64,000 nucleotides of DNA, from positions 806,001 to 870,000 of the forward strand of contig NZ_CP059901.1 of the NCBI RefSeq assembly GCF_014127285.1, read 5' to 3'. Made by a program: the position numbers and the translations under genes. Positions 32,009 through 42,587 of the stretch are shown piece after piece. The stretch's first letter is position 1; every line of letters starts with the position of its first letter. Below the pieces are notes generated by a model. It was not told where the DNA came from. It saw nothing but the letters and a program-made list of their open reading frames with translations, and did no database searches. This DNA is from Mumia sp. ZJ1417. GTDB lineage: Bacteria; Actinomycetota; Actinomycetes; Propionibacteriales; Nocardioidaceae.

Positions 32009-33859
32009 ATGTCCAAAACGGTCCTCACCGCGGTCGCCTGGCCCTACGCCAACGGCCCGCGCCACATCGGTCACGTGTCCGGGTTCGGAGTTCCCTCTGA
32101 CATCTTCTCCCGGTACCACCGCATGATGGGCGATCGCGTGCTGATGGTCTCGGGCACCGACGAGCACGGCACACCGATCCTCGTGCAGGCCGACGCCGAG
32201 GGGTCGACCGCGCGCGAGCTCGCCGACCGCTACAACCGGGTCATCGTCGAGGACCTGGCCGGCCTCGGCGTCTCGTACGACCTCTTCACCCGCACGACGA
32301 CGCGCAACCACTACGCGATCGCGCAGGAGGTCTTCGCCGGTCTGCACCGCAACGGCTATGTCGTCCCGCGGGTCACCACCGGGGCGATCTCGCCGTCGAC
32401 CGGACGCACGCTGCCCGACCGCTACATCGAGGGCACCTGCCCGATCTGCGGGTACGACGGCGCGCGCGGCGACCAGTGCGACAACTGCGGCAACCAGCTC
32501 GATCCGGCCGACCTGATCAACCCACGCAGCAAGGTCAACGGCGAGACTCCCGAGTTCGTCGAGACCGAGCACTTCTTCCTCGACCTCCCCGCGCTCGCGT
32601 CGGCGCTGGCCGAGTGGCTCAAGTCGCGTGAGGACTGGCGCCCCAACGTCCTGCGATTCAGCCTCAACCTCATCGACGACCTGCGTCCCCGTGCGGTCAC
32701 TCGTGACATCGACTGGGGCGTCCCGGTTCCCCTCGAGGGCTGGGCCGACCGCGCCGACAAGAAGCTGTACGTGTGGTTCGACGCCGTGATCGGCTACCTG
32801 TCGGCCTCGGTCGAGTGGGCGGTGCGTTCCGGTGATCCCGGCGCGTGGCGCGAGTGGTGGCTCGACCCCGAGACCGAGTCGGCCTACTTCATGGGCAAGG
32901 ACAACATCACCTTCCACTCCCAGATCTGGCCGGCGCTCCTGCTCGGCTACCGCGGTCTGGGCGACAAGGGTGGTGAGCCGGGCCCGCTCGGCGAGCTCGA
33001 GCTGCCGACCGAGGTCGTCTCCTCGGAGTACCTCACGATGAGCGGGTCGAAGTTCTCGACGAGCCGCGGCACCGTCATCTACGTGCGTGACTTCCTGCGC
33101 GAGTACGGCCCAGACGCGCTGCGCTACTTCATCGCGGTCGCCGGCCCTGAGAACCAGGACTCCGACTTCACGTGGGAGGAGTTCGTGCGGCGCACCAACT
33201 TCGAGCTCGCGAACGAGTGGGGCAACCTCGTCAACCGCTCGGTGTCGATGGCCCACAAGAACTTCGGCGAGATCCCGACGCCGGGTCCGCTGACCGAGGC
33301 CGACCGGGCGCTGCTCGACGTCGCGGCCGCCGGGTTCGACACGGTCGGCGCCCACCTCGCGCGCAGCCGCTTCAAGCAGGCGATCAGCGAGGCGATGCGC
33401 GTCGTCACGGCCGCCAACCGCTATATCTCCGACATGGAGCCGTGGAAGCTCAAGGACGACCGGGAGCGTCAGGCCACTGTCCTCCACACGGTGCTCCAGG
33501 TCGTCGCCGACGCCAACACGATGCTCACGCCCTTCCTGCCGCACGCCGCGCAGCGCGTCTTCGAGACGCTCGGCGGTGCCGGCGTGTGGGCGGCGCAGCC
33601 GGAGGTGCACGAGGTGATCGACGACCTCCCCGCCGACCCGATCGGCGTCGGCATCCCCGAGCTCGGCCATCCTTACCCGGTGATCACCGGTGACTACATC
33701 GTCGAGCAGGCCGTGTGGCGTCGTACGGAGATCGTCGCCGGCACGCCTCTCGTGAAGCCGTCGCCGTTGTTCACCAAGCTCGACCCGTCCCTCGGCGAGA
33801 CCGGCCCGGAGTGGGCACCGATCGTCACCGCCCCGGCCGAGCCCGAGGGCGCCGCGTGA
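32009..33859 (+). CDS. metG: methionyl-tRNA synthetase
   Basis: 616 residues. The HIGH motif is HIGH at residues 19-22 ([12 protein letters not shown]); the zinc knuckle is [36 protein letters not shown] and the KMSKS variant [11 protein letters not shown] follow, and the helical anticodon-binding domain starts near residue 390 ([15 protein letters not shown]). The C-terminal dimerisation domain of E. coli MetG is absent, as in most actinobacteria. ATG 32009 chosen because of the -10 element just upstream. The tatD start overlaps its stop (GTGA). Confidence 0.96.
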   Translation: MSKTVLTAVAWPYANGPRHIGHVSGFGVPSDIFSRYHRMMGDRVLMVSGTDEHGTPILVQADAEGSTARELADRYNRVIVEDLAGLGVSYDLFTRTTTRNHYAIAQEVFAGLHRNGYVVPRVTTGAISPSTGRTLPDRYIEGTCPICGYDGARGDQCDNCGNQLDPADLINPRSKVNGETPEFVETEHFFLDLPALASALAEWLKSREDWRPNVLRFSLNLIDDLRPRAVTRDIDWGVPVPLEGWADRADKKLYVWFDAVIGYLSASVEWAVRSGDPGAWREWWLDPETESAYFMGKDNITFHSQIWPALLLGYRGLGDKGGEPGPLGELELPTEVVSSEYLTMSGSKFSTSRGTVIYVRDFLREYGPDALRYFIAVAGPENQDSDFTWEEFVRRTNFELANEWGNLVNRSVSMAHKNFGEIPTPGPLTEADRALLDVAAAGFDTVGAHLARSRFKQAISEAMRVVTAANRYISDMEPWKLKDDRERQATVLHTVLQVVADANTMLTPFLPHAAQRVFETLGGAGVWAAQPEVHEVIDDLPADPIGVGIPELGHPYPVITGDYIVEQAVWRRTEIVAGTPLVKPSPLFTKLDPSLGETGPEWAPIVTAPAEPEGAA

Positions 33860-34701
33860 GTGCGACCGGAGACCGGCCACCGCTTCCGGAGCCGTTGCCG
33901 CGTCCGGTGGTGGACAACCACTGCCACCTCGACATGGACGACTCGGCCGAGCAGCTGTCGGTGCTCGACGCCCTCGACCGCGCCCGCGCGGTCAACGTCC
34001 CACGGATCGTCCAGATCGGCTGCGACCTGCCCGGCGCGAAGTGGGCGGTTCAGGTCGCCGAGGCCCACGACGCGATCATCGCCGGTGTCGCGCTGCACCC
34101 CAACGAGGCTCCGCGCCTGGCCGCCGACGGGCAGCTCGACGACGCCCTCGCCGAGATCGAGTCGCTCGTCGTGTCCAGCCCGCGGGTGAGGGCGGTCGGC
34201 GAGACCGGCCTCGACTATTTCCGTACGGGCGAGGAGGGGCGTGCCGCACAGCACGAGTCGTTCCGTGCCCACATCGCGATGGCCAAGAAGCACGACAAGA
34301 CGCTCGTGATCCACGACCGCGACTCCCACGCGGACGTCCTGGCCGTGCTCGACGAGGTCGGCGCGCCCGAGCGTACGGTCATGCACTGCTTCTCGGGGCA
34401 CGCCGACTTCGCAAAGGCCTGCGTCGAGCGCGGCTTCTGGCTGTCGTACTCGGGCACGCTGACGTTCAAGAACGCCCAGCCCGTACGCGACGCGCTCGCC
34501 GTTACCCCGCTGGACCAGGTGCTCGTCGAGACCGACGCGCCGTTCCTCACGCCGACGCCGTACCGCGGCCGTCCGAACGCCTCCTACCTCGTGCCGACGA
34601 CCGTACGGGCGATGGCGCAGGTCCTCGAGGTCGATCTGGCCGAGCTCTGCGACGCGATCGACGCCAACACCGACGCGGCCTTCGGGGGCACCTGGGGCTG
34701 A
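33856..34701 (+). CDS. tatD: TatD family deoxyribonuclease/hydrolase
   Basis: 281 residues. [10 protein letters not shown] (metal site), [50 protein letters not shown] and [17 protein letters not shown] are the TatD signatures with all metal-binding His/Asp/Glu residues. TatD proteins are metal-dependent 3'-5' DNases. GTG 33856 overlaps the metG stop. In actinobacteria it normally sits between metG and rpfB, as here. Confidence 0.93.
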   Translation: MSATGDRPPLPEPLPRPVVDNHCHLDMDDSAEQLSVLDALDRARAVNVPRIVQIGCDLPGAKWAVQVAEAHDAIIAGVALHPNEAPRLAADGQLDDALAEIESLVVSSPRVRAVGETGLDYFRTGEEGRAAQHESFRAHIAMAKKHDKTLVIHDRDSHADVLAVLDEVGAPERTVMHCFSGHADFAKACVERGFWLSYSGTLTFKNAQPVRDALAVTPLDQVLVETDAPFLTPTPYRGRPNASYLVPTTVRAMAQVLEVDLAELCDAIDANTDAAFGGTWG

Positions 34702-34772
34702 CCCTCGCGGCGGGGCCTGAAGGGCCCACGCGTGACCGGTGAACCACAACGCGGTAAGTTTCCCGGTGGAGC

Positions 34773-35964
<1,192 letters not shown>

Positions 35965-35972
35965 GCGGCTCA

Positions 35973-36830
35973 GTGAGGCTCCTCGGACCCGGTGACGTCC
36001 GTGCGCTGGCCGAGGAGCTCGATGTGGTCCCGACCAAGAAGCGTGGCCAGAACTTCGTCATCGACGCCAACACCGTGCGGCGCATCGTCCGCGCGGCCGG
36101 GGTCGACGCCGACGACGTCGTGCTCGAGGTCGGGCCAGGCCTGGGGTCGCTGACGCTGGCGCTGCTGGAGCAGGTACGCCACGTGGTGGCCGTCGAGGTC
36201 GACGGCCGGCTCGCCGCGGCGCTCCCGGCGACGATCGCCTCGTACGCGCCTGAGCGCACCGGCGACATCGACGTCGTGCACGCGGACGCGATGCAGGTGC
36301 GGGAGCTTCCCGGTCCCGTACCGACAGCCGTCGTCGCCAACCTGCCTTACAACGTCTCGGTGCCGGTGCTGCTGCACCTCTTCGAGCACGTCCCGACGAT
36401 CGAGCGCGGCCTCGTCATGGTCCAGGCCGAGGTCGCCGACCGGCTGACCGCAGGCCCGGGGTCGAAGACGTACGGGGTGCCGAGCCTCAAGGCCGGCTGG
36501 TACGCCGACGTGCGCCCCGCGGGACGCGTCGGCCGTACGGTCTTCTGGCCCGCGCCCAACGTCGACTCCGGCCTCGTCGCATGGACGCGGCGCGAGCCGC
36601 CGACCGGTGCCGACCGCGCGCGGACGTTCGCGGTCATCGACGCCGCGTTCGCGCAGCGCCGCAAGACCCTGCGGGCCGCCCTGTCGGGCGTGGCGGGAGG
36701 CGCCGAGCAGGCGGAGGCGGCGCTGGTCGCGGCCGGCGTCTCGCCGCAGGCACGCGGCGAGACGCTCGATCTTGATGCGTTCGTCGCGATCGCCGGTGCG
36801 CTCGGCGACGACGTGACGCCCTCCCGGTAG
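35973..36830 (+). CDS. rsmA: 16S rRNA (adenine1518-N6/adenine1519-N6)-dimethyltransferase RsmA
   Basis: 285 residues from GTG 35973. [38 protein letters not shown] (SAM motif I), [14 protein letters not shown] and [18 protein letters not shown] (catalytic NLPYN) are KsgA/RsmA signatures; [12 protein letters not shown] marks the C-terminal helical domain. It dimethylates A1518 and A1519 of 16S rRNA, and loss gives kasugamycin resistance. It begins 8 nt after rpfB, the usual actinobacterial rpfB-rsmA-ispE unit. Confidence 0.95.
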   Translation: MRLLGPGDVRALAEELDVVPTKKRGQNFVIDANTVRRIVRAAGVDADDVVLEVGPGLGSLTLALLEQVRHVVAVEVDGRLAAALPATIASYAPERTGDIDVVHADAMQVRELPGPVPTAVVANLPYNVSVPVLLHLFEHVPTIERGLVMVQAEVADRLTAGPGSKTYGVPSLKAGWYADVRPAGRVGRTVFWPAPNVDSGLVAWTRREPPTGADRARTFAVIDAAFAQRRKTLRAALSGVAGGAEQAEAALVAAGVSPQARGETLDLDAFVAIAGALGDDVTPSR

Positions 36831-36833
36831 TTT
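36828..36833 (+). promoter_or_regulatory. -10 element of ispE
   Basis: TAGTTT, overlapping the rsmA stop, ends 6 nt before GTG 36840. Confidence 0.45.
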
Positions 36834-36839
36834 GTTGCG

Positions 36840-37757
36840 GTGCGTACGACGACCGTCCGGGTGCCGGCCAAGATCAATCTCTCGCTCGGGGTAGGACCCC
36901 GCAGGGAGGACGGCTACCACCCGCTCGCGACCGTCTACCAGGCGGTCGACCTGTGCGACGAGGTCCGGGCGACCGAGGTCGACGGCGACTCCGTGAGCGT
37001 CGAGGTCCACTTCGACGGCGACGGGTGGCGCGAGCAGGCGCCCGTGCCGACCGACGAGAACAACCTCGCCGTCAAGGCGGCGCTCGCGCTCCGGGACGCC
37101 TTCGGCGTGAAGTCGGGCGCCGCGCTGTCGATCCGCAAGGTGATCCCGGTGATGGGCGGGATGGCCGGAGGGTCGGCCGACGGCGCCGCGGCGCTGGTGG
37201 CCTGCGACGCGCTGTGGGGAACGGGTGCGTCGCGGGCGGAGCTGGAGGAGATCGCGGCGGGCCTCGGCTCGGACGTGCCGTTCCTCCTCCACGGCGGCAC
37301 CGCGCTCGGCGGCGGGCGCGGCGAGGAGGTCAGCCCCGTCCTCGCGCGCGGCCGGTTCCACTGGGTCTTCGCGATCGCCGACCATGGTCTGTCGACGGCC
37401 GAGGTGTATGCGGGCTACGACGCGCGGCACGCGGACGCTCCGCCGCCGATGCCCGAGGTCCCCCCGACGCTCCTGACGGCGCTCGCGGCGGGCGACGCCG
37501 CCGGGGTCGGTGCGTCCTTGTCCAACGATCTGCAACCGGTCGCCCTCGCGCTCCGGCCGGAGCTGCGCGAGGTCTTGGCGGTCGGCGAGCAGGGCGGCGC
37601 CCTCGGGACGCTGGTGTCCGGCTCAGGCCCGACGGTGATGCTCCTCGCGGAGGACGCCGACCACTCCGCCCAGCTCGCGCGGATGCTGCTGGCCGAGGGC
37701 GTGTGTGTCGACGCCGTCCAGGCCACAGGACCCGAGCCCGGCGCACATCTGATCTGA
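36840..37757 (+). CDS. ispE: 4-(cytidine 5'-diphospho)-2-C-methyl-D-erythritol kinase
   Basis: 305 residues. VPAKINLSLGVGPRREDGYH at the start and IPVMGGMAGGSADGAAALVA (about 101-120, ATP-binding GHMP loop) identify IspE, which phosphorylates CDP-ME in the non-mevalonate isoprenoid pathway. DVPFLLHGG and TLVSGSGPTVMLL complete the GHMP kinase motifs. Start GTG 36840 with a -10 just upstream. Confidence 0.95.
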   Translation: MRTTTVRVPAKINLSLGVGPRREDGYHPLATVYQAVDLCDEVRATEVDGDSVSVEVHFDGDGWREQAPVPTDENNLAVKAALALRDAFGVKSGAALSIRKVIPVMGGMAGGSADGAAALVACDALWGTGASRAELEEIAAGLGSDVPFLLHGGTALGGGRGEEVSPVLARGRFHWVFAIADHGLSTAEVYAGYDARHADAPPPMPEVPPTLLTALAAGDAAGVGASLSNDLQPVALALRPELREVLAVGEQGGALGTLVSGSGPTVMLLAEDADHSAQLARMLLAEGVCVDAVQATGPEPGAHLI

Positions 37758-37808
37758 GCGGTTCACCGCCCGGACCGGCGCGCCGCGAGAGCGCGTACGG
37801 CCGCCTCG

Positions 37809-37814
37809 TAGGCT
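37809..37814 (+). promoter_or_regulatory. -10 element of the ABC-F gene
   Basis: TAGGCT ends 6 nt before GTG 37821. Confidence 0.5.
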
Positions 37815-37820
37815 TGCAGG

Positions 37821-39578
37821 GTGACCCCGCCCCAGAACCTCGTGAATCTCGACGGGGTGGACAAGACCCACGGGACCCGTACGCTCCTCGACGGCGTGAG
37901 CCTCGGGGTCGGCGCCTCGGACCGCATCGGCGTCGTCGGCCGCAACGGCGGCGGCAAGACCACCCTCCTGCGGGTGCTCTCGCGCATCGAGCCCGTCGAC
38001 GCCGGACGCGTCACCCACGTACGGGGCCTCGAGGTCGGCTTCCTCAACCAGACCGACGAGCTCCACGAGGCACACACGCTCCGCGAGGCCGTCCTCGGTG
38101 GCAAGGCCGACCACGAGTGGGCGTCGGACCCCGACACGCGTGAGGTCGTCACGGTCCTGCTCGCCGGCGTGCCGCTCGACCGGCTCATCGAGGGGATGTC
38201 GGGTGGAGAGCGTCGCCGCGCCTCGCTCGCGCGCCTGCTCCTCGGCCAGCACGACCTGCTCGTCCTCGACGAGCCCACCAACCACCTCGACATCGACGCC
38301 ATCGCGTGGCTCGCGCGCCACCTGCGCAACCGCGAGTGCGCGATCGTCGTCGTCACCCACGACCGCTGGTTCCTCGACGAGGTTGCGACCCGGACGTGGG
38401 AGGTGCACGACGGTGTCGTCGACCAGTACGACGGCGGTTACGCGGCGTACGTGCTCGCGCGTGCGGAGCGTGACCGTCAGGCCGCGGCGACCGAGAGCAG
38501 GCGCCTCAACCTCGTCCGCAAGGAGCTCGCCTGGCTGCGCCGCGGTCCTCCGGCGCGCACGTCGAAGCCGAAGTTCCGCATCGACGCCGCCAACGCGCTC
38601 ATCGCCGACGAGCCGCCGCCGCGTGATCGCATGGAGCTCGAGCGCTTCGCGACGCAGCGGCTCGGCAAGGACGTGCTCGACCTGGAGGATGTGAGCCTGA
38701 CCCGGGGGACCGCGACGATCCTCGACCACACGACCTGGCGCCTCGGTCCCGGCGACCGGGTTGGGCTCGTCGGCCCGAACGGCACCGGCAAGACGTCGAT
38801 CATGCGCCTCCTCACCGGGACGCTCGATCCCGACCGGGGCCGGGTCAAGCGGGGCAAGACGATCTCGGTCGCCTACCTCTCGCAGGCGCTCGACGAGCTC
38901 GACCCGACCGTGCGGGTGCTCGACTCCGTCAGCGGGTCCGAGCTGCGGGCGACCTCGCTGCTCGAGGGCTTCGGGTTCACCGGCGACCTGCTCACGTCCC
39001 GGATCGGCGACCTGTCGGGCGGTGAGCGGCGGCGCCTCCAGGTGATGCGCCTGCTGCTCTCGGAGCCGAACGTGCTGCTCCTCGACGAGCCGACCAACGA
39101 CCTCGACATCGATACACTGACGGTGATCGAGGACTATCTCGACCGATGGCCGGGGACACTGGTGGTCGTCTCGCACGACCGCTACTTCCTCGAACGGGTC
39201 ACGGACACGGTGTACGAGCTGCCCGGGGACGGGTCTGTACGGATGCTCGTCGGCGGCATCGACGCATACCGGCCGCAGGACCTCGCGTCCCGTACCCGCG
39301 CAGGCACTGCGGCCGCAGCGGCATCGCCGCCGCCCGTCGCGACCAAGGGCTCGACTCTCTCGGGGGCCGAGGAGCGCGCCGCGCAGAAGGAGCTCGCGCG
39401 CATCGACCGGCGGCTGGCGCGGCTGTCCGAGCAGAGCGCGGTCATCGAGGCCGAGATGGCGGCGAACGCGACAGACGTCGGCAAGCTGTCCGAGCAGCAG
39501 GAGCGGCTGACGCGGATAGTGGAAGAGCGCGACGAGCTGGAGGCGTCATGGCTCGATATCGCGGACGTGTTAGGTTGA
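37821..39578 (+). CDS. ABC-F family ATPase, Uup-like
   Basis: 585 residues with two ABC domains and no membrane segments. Walker A motifs are GRNGGGKTT (about residue 40) and GPNGTGKTS (about 318); signatures MSGGERRRASLARLLL and LSGGERRRLQVMRLLL; Walker B VLDEPTNHLDID and LLDEPTNDLDID. A linker near 215-260 and a C-terminal coiled coil (about 515-585: ARIDRRLARLSEQSAVIEAE) are typical of Uup. ABC-F proteins act on the ribosome (translation factors or antibiotic protection); Uup is also linked to DNA-branch handling. It follows ispE in many actinobacteria. Confidence 0.92.
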   Translation: MTPPQNLVNLDGVDKTHGTRTLLDGVSLGVGASDRIGVVGRNGGGKTTLLRVLSRIEPVDAGRVTHVRGLEVGFLNQTDELHEAHTLREAVLGGKADHEWASDPDTREVVTVLLAGVPLDRLIEGMSGGERRRASLARLLLGQHDLLVLDEPTNHLDIDAIAWLARHLRNRECAIVVVTHDRWFLDEVATRTWEVHDGVVDQYDGGYAAYVLARAERDRQAAATESRRLNLVRKELAWLRRGPPARTSKPKFRIDAANALIADEPPPRDRMELERFATQRLGKDVLDLEDVSLTRGTATILDHTTWRLGPGDRVGLVGPNGTGKTSIMRLLTGTLDPDRGRVKRGKTISVAYLSQALDELDPTVRVLDSVSGSELRATSLLEGFGFTGDLLTSRIGDLSGGERRRLQVMRLLLSEPNVLLLDEPTNDLDIDTLTVIEDYLDRWPGTLVVVSHDRYFLERVTDTVYELPGDGSVRMLVGGIDAYRPQDLASRTRAGTAAAAASPPPVATKGSTLSGAEERAAQKELARIDRRLARLSEQSAVIEAEMAANATDVGKLSEQQERLTRIVEERDELEASWLDIADVLG

Positions 39579-39621
39579 TCATCACCCAGAAAGATAGATT
39601 TTCTACCTAAGTGGAGTGAGA

Positions 39622-41715
39622 GTGCCTCAGCAGGGACCCAACGACCGTTCGACCCGTCGACTCCGGTGGGTCCTCCCGATCGTCCTGGTGCTCGTCTGGC
39701 TCGTCGTCGGCGGGGCTGCGGGCCCGTTCGCCGGCAAGCTGGCGGAGGTCTCGGAGAACGACAACGCCGCCTTCCTGCCCGAGAGCGCGGAGTCGACGGA
39801 GGTCGCCAAGCTCCAAGAGGGCTTCGCCCCGGACACGGTCCCAGTTGTCATCATCTGGGAGTCCGACGCGCCGGCCACTGCCGAGGCTCGGGCGGCGGTC
39901 GCGGAGCAGCTCGAGGCCGTCGCTCGTGTCGAGGGCATCGAGCAGCCCGTCAGTCCGCCGGTTCCCTCGGAGGACGGCCGTGCGCTCGCGGGGTACCTGA
40001 AGATCTCGCCGTCGTACGAGGGTGAGGTCGAGACCGTCGTCGAGGACATCCGTGACGCGGTCGAGCCCGTCGACGGCATGACCCCGTACGTGACGGGGGC
40101 CGGTGGCTTCGCCGCCGACCTCGGCTCCGCGTTCGCCGGCATCGACGGTCTGCTCCTCGGGGTCGCGCTCGCCGTCGTCCTGGTGATCCTCCTCATCGTC
40201 TACCGAAGTCCGCTGCTGCCGTTCGCGGTCCTGCTGACGTCCGTCCTCGGCCTTGGTGTCGCGGCCTTCGTCGTGTACCAGCTGGCCGACGCGGGCATCC
40301 TGGCCCTCAACGGGCAGAGCCAGGGCATCATGTTCATCCTCGTCGTCGGTGCCGCCACCGACTATGCCCTCCTGCTCGTCGCCCGCTATCGCGAGGAGCT
40401 GCGTGCCCACGAGGACCGCGTCCAGGCGATGTGGATCGCCTGGCGTCGTGCGCTGCGGCCGATCCTCGCCTCGGGCGGCACCGTCATCCTCGGCCTGCTG
40501 TGCCTCCTGCTGTCCGACCTCACGTCCAACCGCAGCCTCGGGCCGGTCGCCGCGCTCGGCATCGCCGCCGCGATGCTCTCCGCGCTGACCTTCCTTCCGG
40601 CCGTGCTGCTGCTCTTCGGCCGGACGGCGTTCTGGCCGTTCCGTCCGCACGTCGGCACCGCCAAGCCCGAGGAGGCCGGGCTCTGGGGACGGGTCGCCCG
40701 TCTCGTGAGCCGCCGTCCCCGACGCGTGTGGGTGGTCGTGACGCTGATCCTCGCGCTGGGTGCCGCCTTCGCGCCGACCTTCAAGGCGTCGGGCGTCTCG
40801 CAGAGCGACTTCTTCCTCGGTGAGGTCGAGGCGGTCGCGGGGCAGGAGGCGCTGTCGCGTCACTTCCCGGGCGGCTCGGGGTCGCCGGCCGTCGTGGTCG
40901 CCCCGGAGTCCGACCTCGACGAGGTCGTCCGTACGGTCGAGGACACGGACGGTGTCGCGTCGGCCGAGCCGATGGCCGACGCCGCCGCTGCTCCCGCGGC
41001 TGCGGCGACCCCCAAGGTCGTCGACGGACGGGTGATGATCGAGGTCACCCTCGACGACGCTGCCGACTCGGCGGCGGCGGAGGACACCGTCCGCGACCTG
41101 CGCACAGCCCTGCACGATCTTGGCGACGACGTGCTCGTCGGTGGGGCGACCGCGCAGCAGATCGACGGCGACGACGTCGCGGAGCGCGACCGTACGATCA
41201 TCATCCCGGTCGTGCTGATCGTCATCTTGCTCGTGCTGATCGTGCTCCTGCGATCGATCCTGGCGCCGGTGCTGCTGGTGGCGACCACGGTGCTCAGCTT
41301 CTTCGCCACGCTGGGTGTCGCGGGGCTGGTCTTCGACCACGTCTTCGGGTGGCCTGGGGCAGACCCCTCGGTGCCCTTGTATGCGTTCGTGTTCCTCGTT
41401 GCGCTGGGCATCGACTACAACATCTTCCTCATGACCCGGGTTCGCGAGGAGTCCGTGGAGCGTGGGACGCGTCAGGGCATCCTGCACGGCCTGGTCGTCA
41501 CGGGCGGGGTCATCACGTCCGCAGGTGTGGTGCTCGCGGCGACGTTCTCCGCGCTGGCGGTGCTGCCGATCTTGTTCCTGGCGCAGATCGCGTTCCTCGT
41601 CGCGTTCGGCGTGCTGCTCGACACGCTCATCGTCCGCTCGCTGCTCGTCCCTGCGCTGTCGTACGACATCGGCGCACGGATCTGGTGGCCCAGCCGGCTG
41701 CAGCAGCGCCGCTGA
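39622..41715 (+). CDS. MMPL/RND-type transporter
   Basis: 697 residues. Two halves, each with one helix, an extracytoplasmic loop and five helices: TM1 at about 15-34, then ALLLGVALAVVLVILLIVY, GQSQGIMFILVVGAATDYAL and LLVARYREEL in the first half; IIIPVVLIVILLVLIVLL, FVFLVALGIDYNIFLMTRVR in the second. The GAATDYA and GIDYNIF segments carry the Asp-Tyr pairs used for proton coupling in MMPL proteins. They export lipids, glycolipids or drugs. GTG 39622 was preferred because GGAG lies five nt upstream; GTG 39616 is in frame too. A MarR gene converges on it. Confidence 0.9.
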   Translation: MPQQGPNDRSTRRLRWVLPIVLVLVWLVVGGAAGPFAGKLAEVSENDNAAFLPESAESTEVAKLQEGFAPDTVPVVIIWESDAPATAEARAAVAEQLEAVARVEGIEQPVSPPVPSEDGRALAGYLKISPSYEGEVETVVEDIRDAVEPVDGMTPYVTGAGGFAADLGSAFAGIDGLLLGVALAVVLVILLIVYRSPLLPFAVLLTSVLGLGVAAFVVYQLADAGILALNGQSQGIMFILVVGAATDYALLLVARYREELRAHEDRVQAMWIAWRRALRPILASGGTVILGLLCLLLSDLTSNRSLGPVAALGIAAAMLSALTFLPAVLLLFGRTAFWPFRPHVGTAKPEEAGLWGRVARLVSRRPRRVWVVVTLILALGAAFAPTFKASGVSQSDFFLGEVEAVAGQEALSRHFPGGSGSPAVVVAPESDLDEVVRTVEDTDGVASAEPMADAAAAPAAAATPKVVDGRVMIEVTLDDAADSAAAEDTVRDLRTALHDLGDDVLVGGATAQQIDGDDVAERDRTIIIPVVLIVILLVLIVLLRSILAPVLLVATTVLSFFATLGVAGLVFDHVFGWPGADPSVPLYAFVFLVALGIDYNIFLMTRVREESVERGTRQGILHGLVVTGGVITSAGVVLAATFSALAVLPILFLAQIAFLVAFGVLLDTLIVRSLLVPALSYDIGARIWWPSRLQQRR

Positions 41716-41739
41716 CCCGGCTGCCGCGCACGTACGCCG

Positions 41740-41767
41740 TGAGGGGCGCCGCCGGGCGACGCCCTCA
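41740..41767. terminator. possible bidirectional hairpin between converging MMPL and MarR genes
   Basis: TGAGGGGCG and CGCCCTCA can pair (one bulged G) around an 8-10 nt loop; the right arm includes the MarR stop codon. Confidence 0.4.
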
Positions 41768-42259
41768 GCTGGGGGCGTCGAACGGCAGCAGCAGGCCGCG
41801 GAGGAGCGACGCGAGTCGCTGGGCGTCGCCACCGCCAAGCGAGGCCAGCAGCTCGCGCTCACGTGCGAGCAGTGCCTCGAGCGCGGCGTCGACGGTCGAA
41901 CGTCCCTCGTCGGTGAGGCGCACCTGGACGCCGCGTCGGTCGGCGGGGTCCGGCAGCCGTTCGACGAACCCGCGCGCGGTCAGGCGGTCGATGCGGTTGG
42001 TCATCGTGCCGCTGGTCACGAGCGTCTCGCGCAGCAGCTGACCGGGCGAGAGCTGGTACGGGGCTCCGGCGCGGCGCAGGGCGGACAGGACGTCGAACTC
42101 CCATCCGTCGAGGTCCTGGTCGGCGAAGGCCTCGCGTCGCGCCAGGTCGAGGTGGCGCGACAGACGGGAGACGCGGCTCAGCACCTCCATCGGATCGACG
42201 TCGAGGTCCGGGCGCTCGCGCCGCCAGGCAGCGACCAGTCGATCGACCTCGTCTCGCAT
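41765..42259 (-). CDS. MarR family transcriptional regulator
   Basis: 164 residues. The winged helix runs about 58-125: GWEFDVLSALRRAGAPYQLS, PGQLLRETLVTSGTMTNRID, RLTARGFVERLPDPADRRG (wing with DxRG) and VQVRLTDEG, all canonical MarR. It probably responds to a small phenolic or hydrophobic compound and controls the converging MMPL exporter. ATG 42259 lies 6 nt after TACGCT, so it is leaderless. Confidence 0.92.
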   Translation of the reverse strand: MRDEVDRLVAAWRRERPDLDVDPMEVLSRVSRLSRHLDLARREAFADQDLDGWEFDVLSALRRAGAPYQLSPGQLLRETLVTSGTMTNRIDRLTARGFVERLPDPADRRGVQVRLTDEGRSTVDAALEALLARERELLASLGGGDAQRLASLLRGLLLPFDAPS

Positions 42260-42265
42260 GCCGCC

Positions 42266-42287
42266 AGCGTACCGTCGAGATTCTCGA
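42266..42287 (-). promoter_or_regulatory. MarR promoter with TCGAGA-T-TCTCGA operator
   Basis: Reverse TACGCT (42271-42266) is the -10. A perfect 13-bp palindrome TCGAGATTCTCGA (42275-42287) occupies the promoter spacer, and a further half-site (CATCGAGATG) follows; a natural autorepression site. Confidence 0.6.
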
Positions 42288-42327
42288 CATCGAGATGTTT
42301 CGTCGCGCGGGTCACAGGCTGCACGAT

Positions 42328-42371
42328 GTCAATAAAGGTTGACGAGCGCGATGGTGTCAACTAATGTTGAC
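42328..42371 (+). promoter_or_regulatory. promoter with two GTCAA-N6-TTGAC operators for the HTH/Clp-N pair
   Basis: TTGACG (42339-42344), a 17-bp spacer and TAATGT (42362-42367) form an excellent promoter whose start falls at ATG 42374. Two dyads, GTCAATAAAGGTTGAC (42328-42343) and GTCAACTAATGTTGAC (42356-42371), cover the -35 and -10 respectively, 28 bp apart. Confidence 0.8.
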
Positions 42372-42373
42372 GC

Positions 42374-42586
42374 ATGGATCTGAAGGAAGCCACTGATGAC
42401 GACCCGGCGGTCGGCCTCCGAGCCGTACGGGCGTTGCGCGACCTCGCCGAGCGGCTCGAGCGCCTCCAGGTCGAGCGGGCCCGCTCGCTCGGCTGGTCGT
42501 GGCAGCAGGTCGCCGATGCTCTCGGGGTCAGCCGGCAGGCGGCGCACAAGAAGCACGGTGGCCACGAGCGGCACGGGAAGGACTGA
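42374..42586 (+). CDS. small helix-turn-helix DNA-binding protein
   Basis: 70 residues. AVRALRDLAERLERLQVERAR forms a leading helix, then SLGWSWQQVADALGVSRQAA is a clear helix-turn-helix, followed by a short basic end (HKKHGGHERHGKD). The mRNA is predicted leaderless. It precedes a Clp N-domain protein by 1 nt, and the two paired palindromes over its promoter are likely its own binding sites. Pairs of this kind are widespread in actinobacteria; function is not established. Confidence 0.82.
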   Translation: MDLKEATDDDPAVGLRAVRALRDLAERLERLQVERARSLGWSWQQVADALGVSRQAAHKKHGGHERHGKD

Positions 42587-42587
42587 C

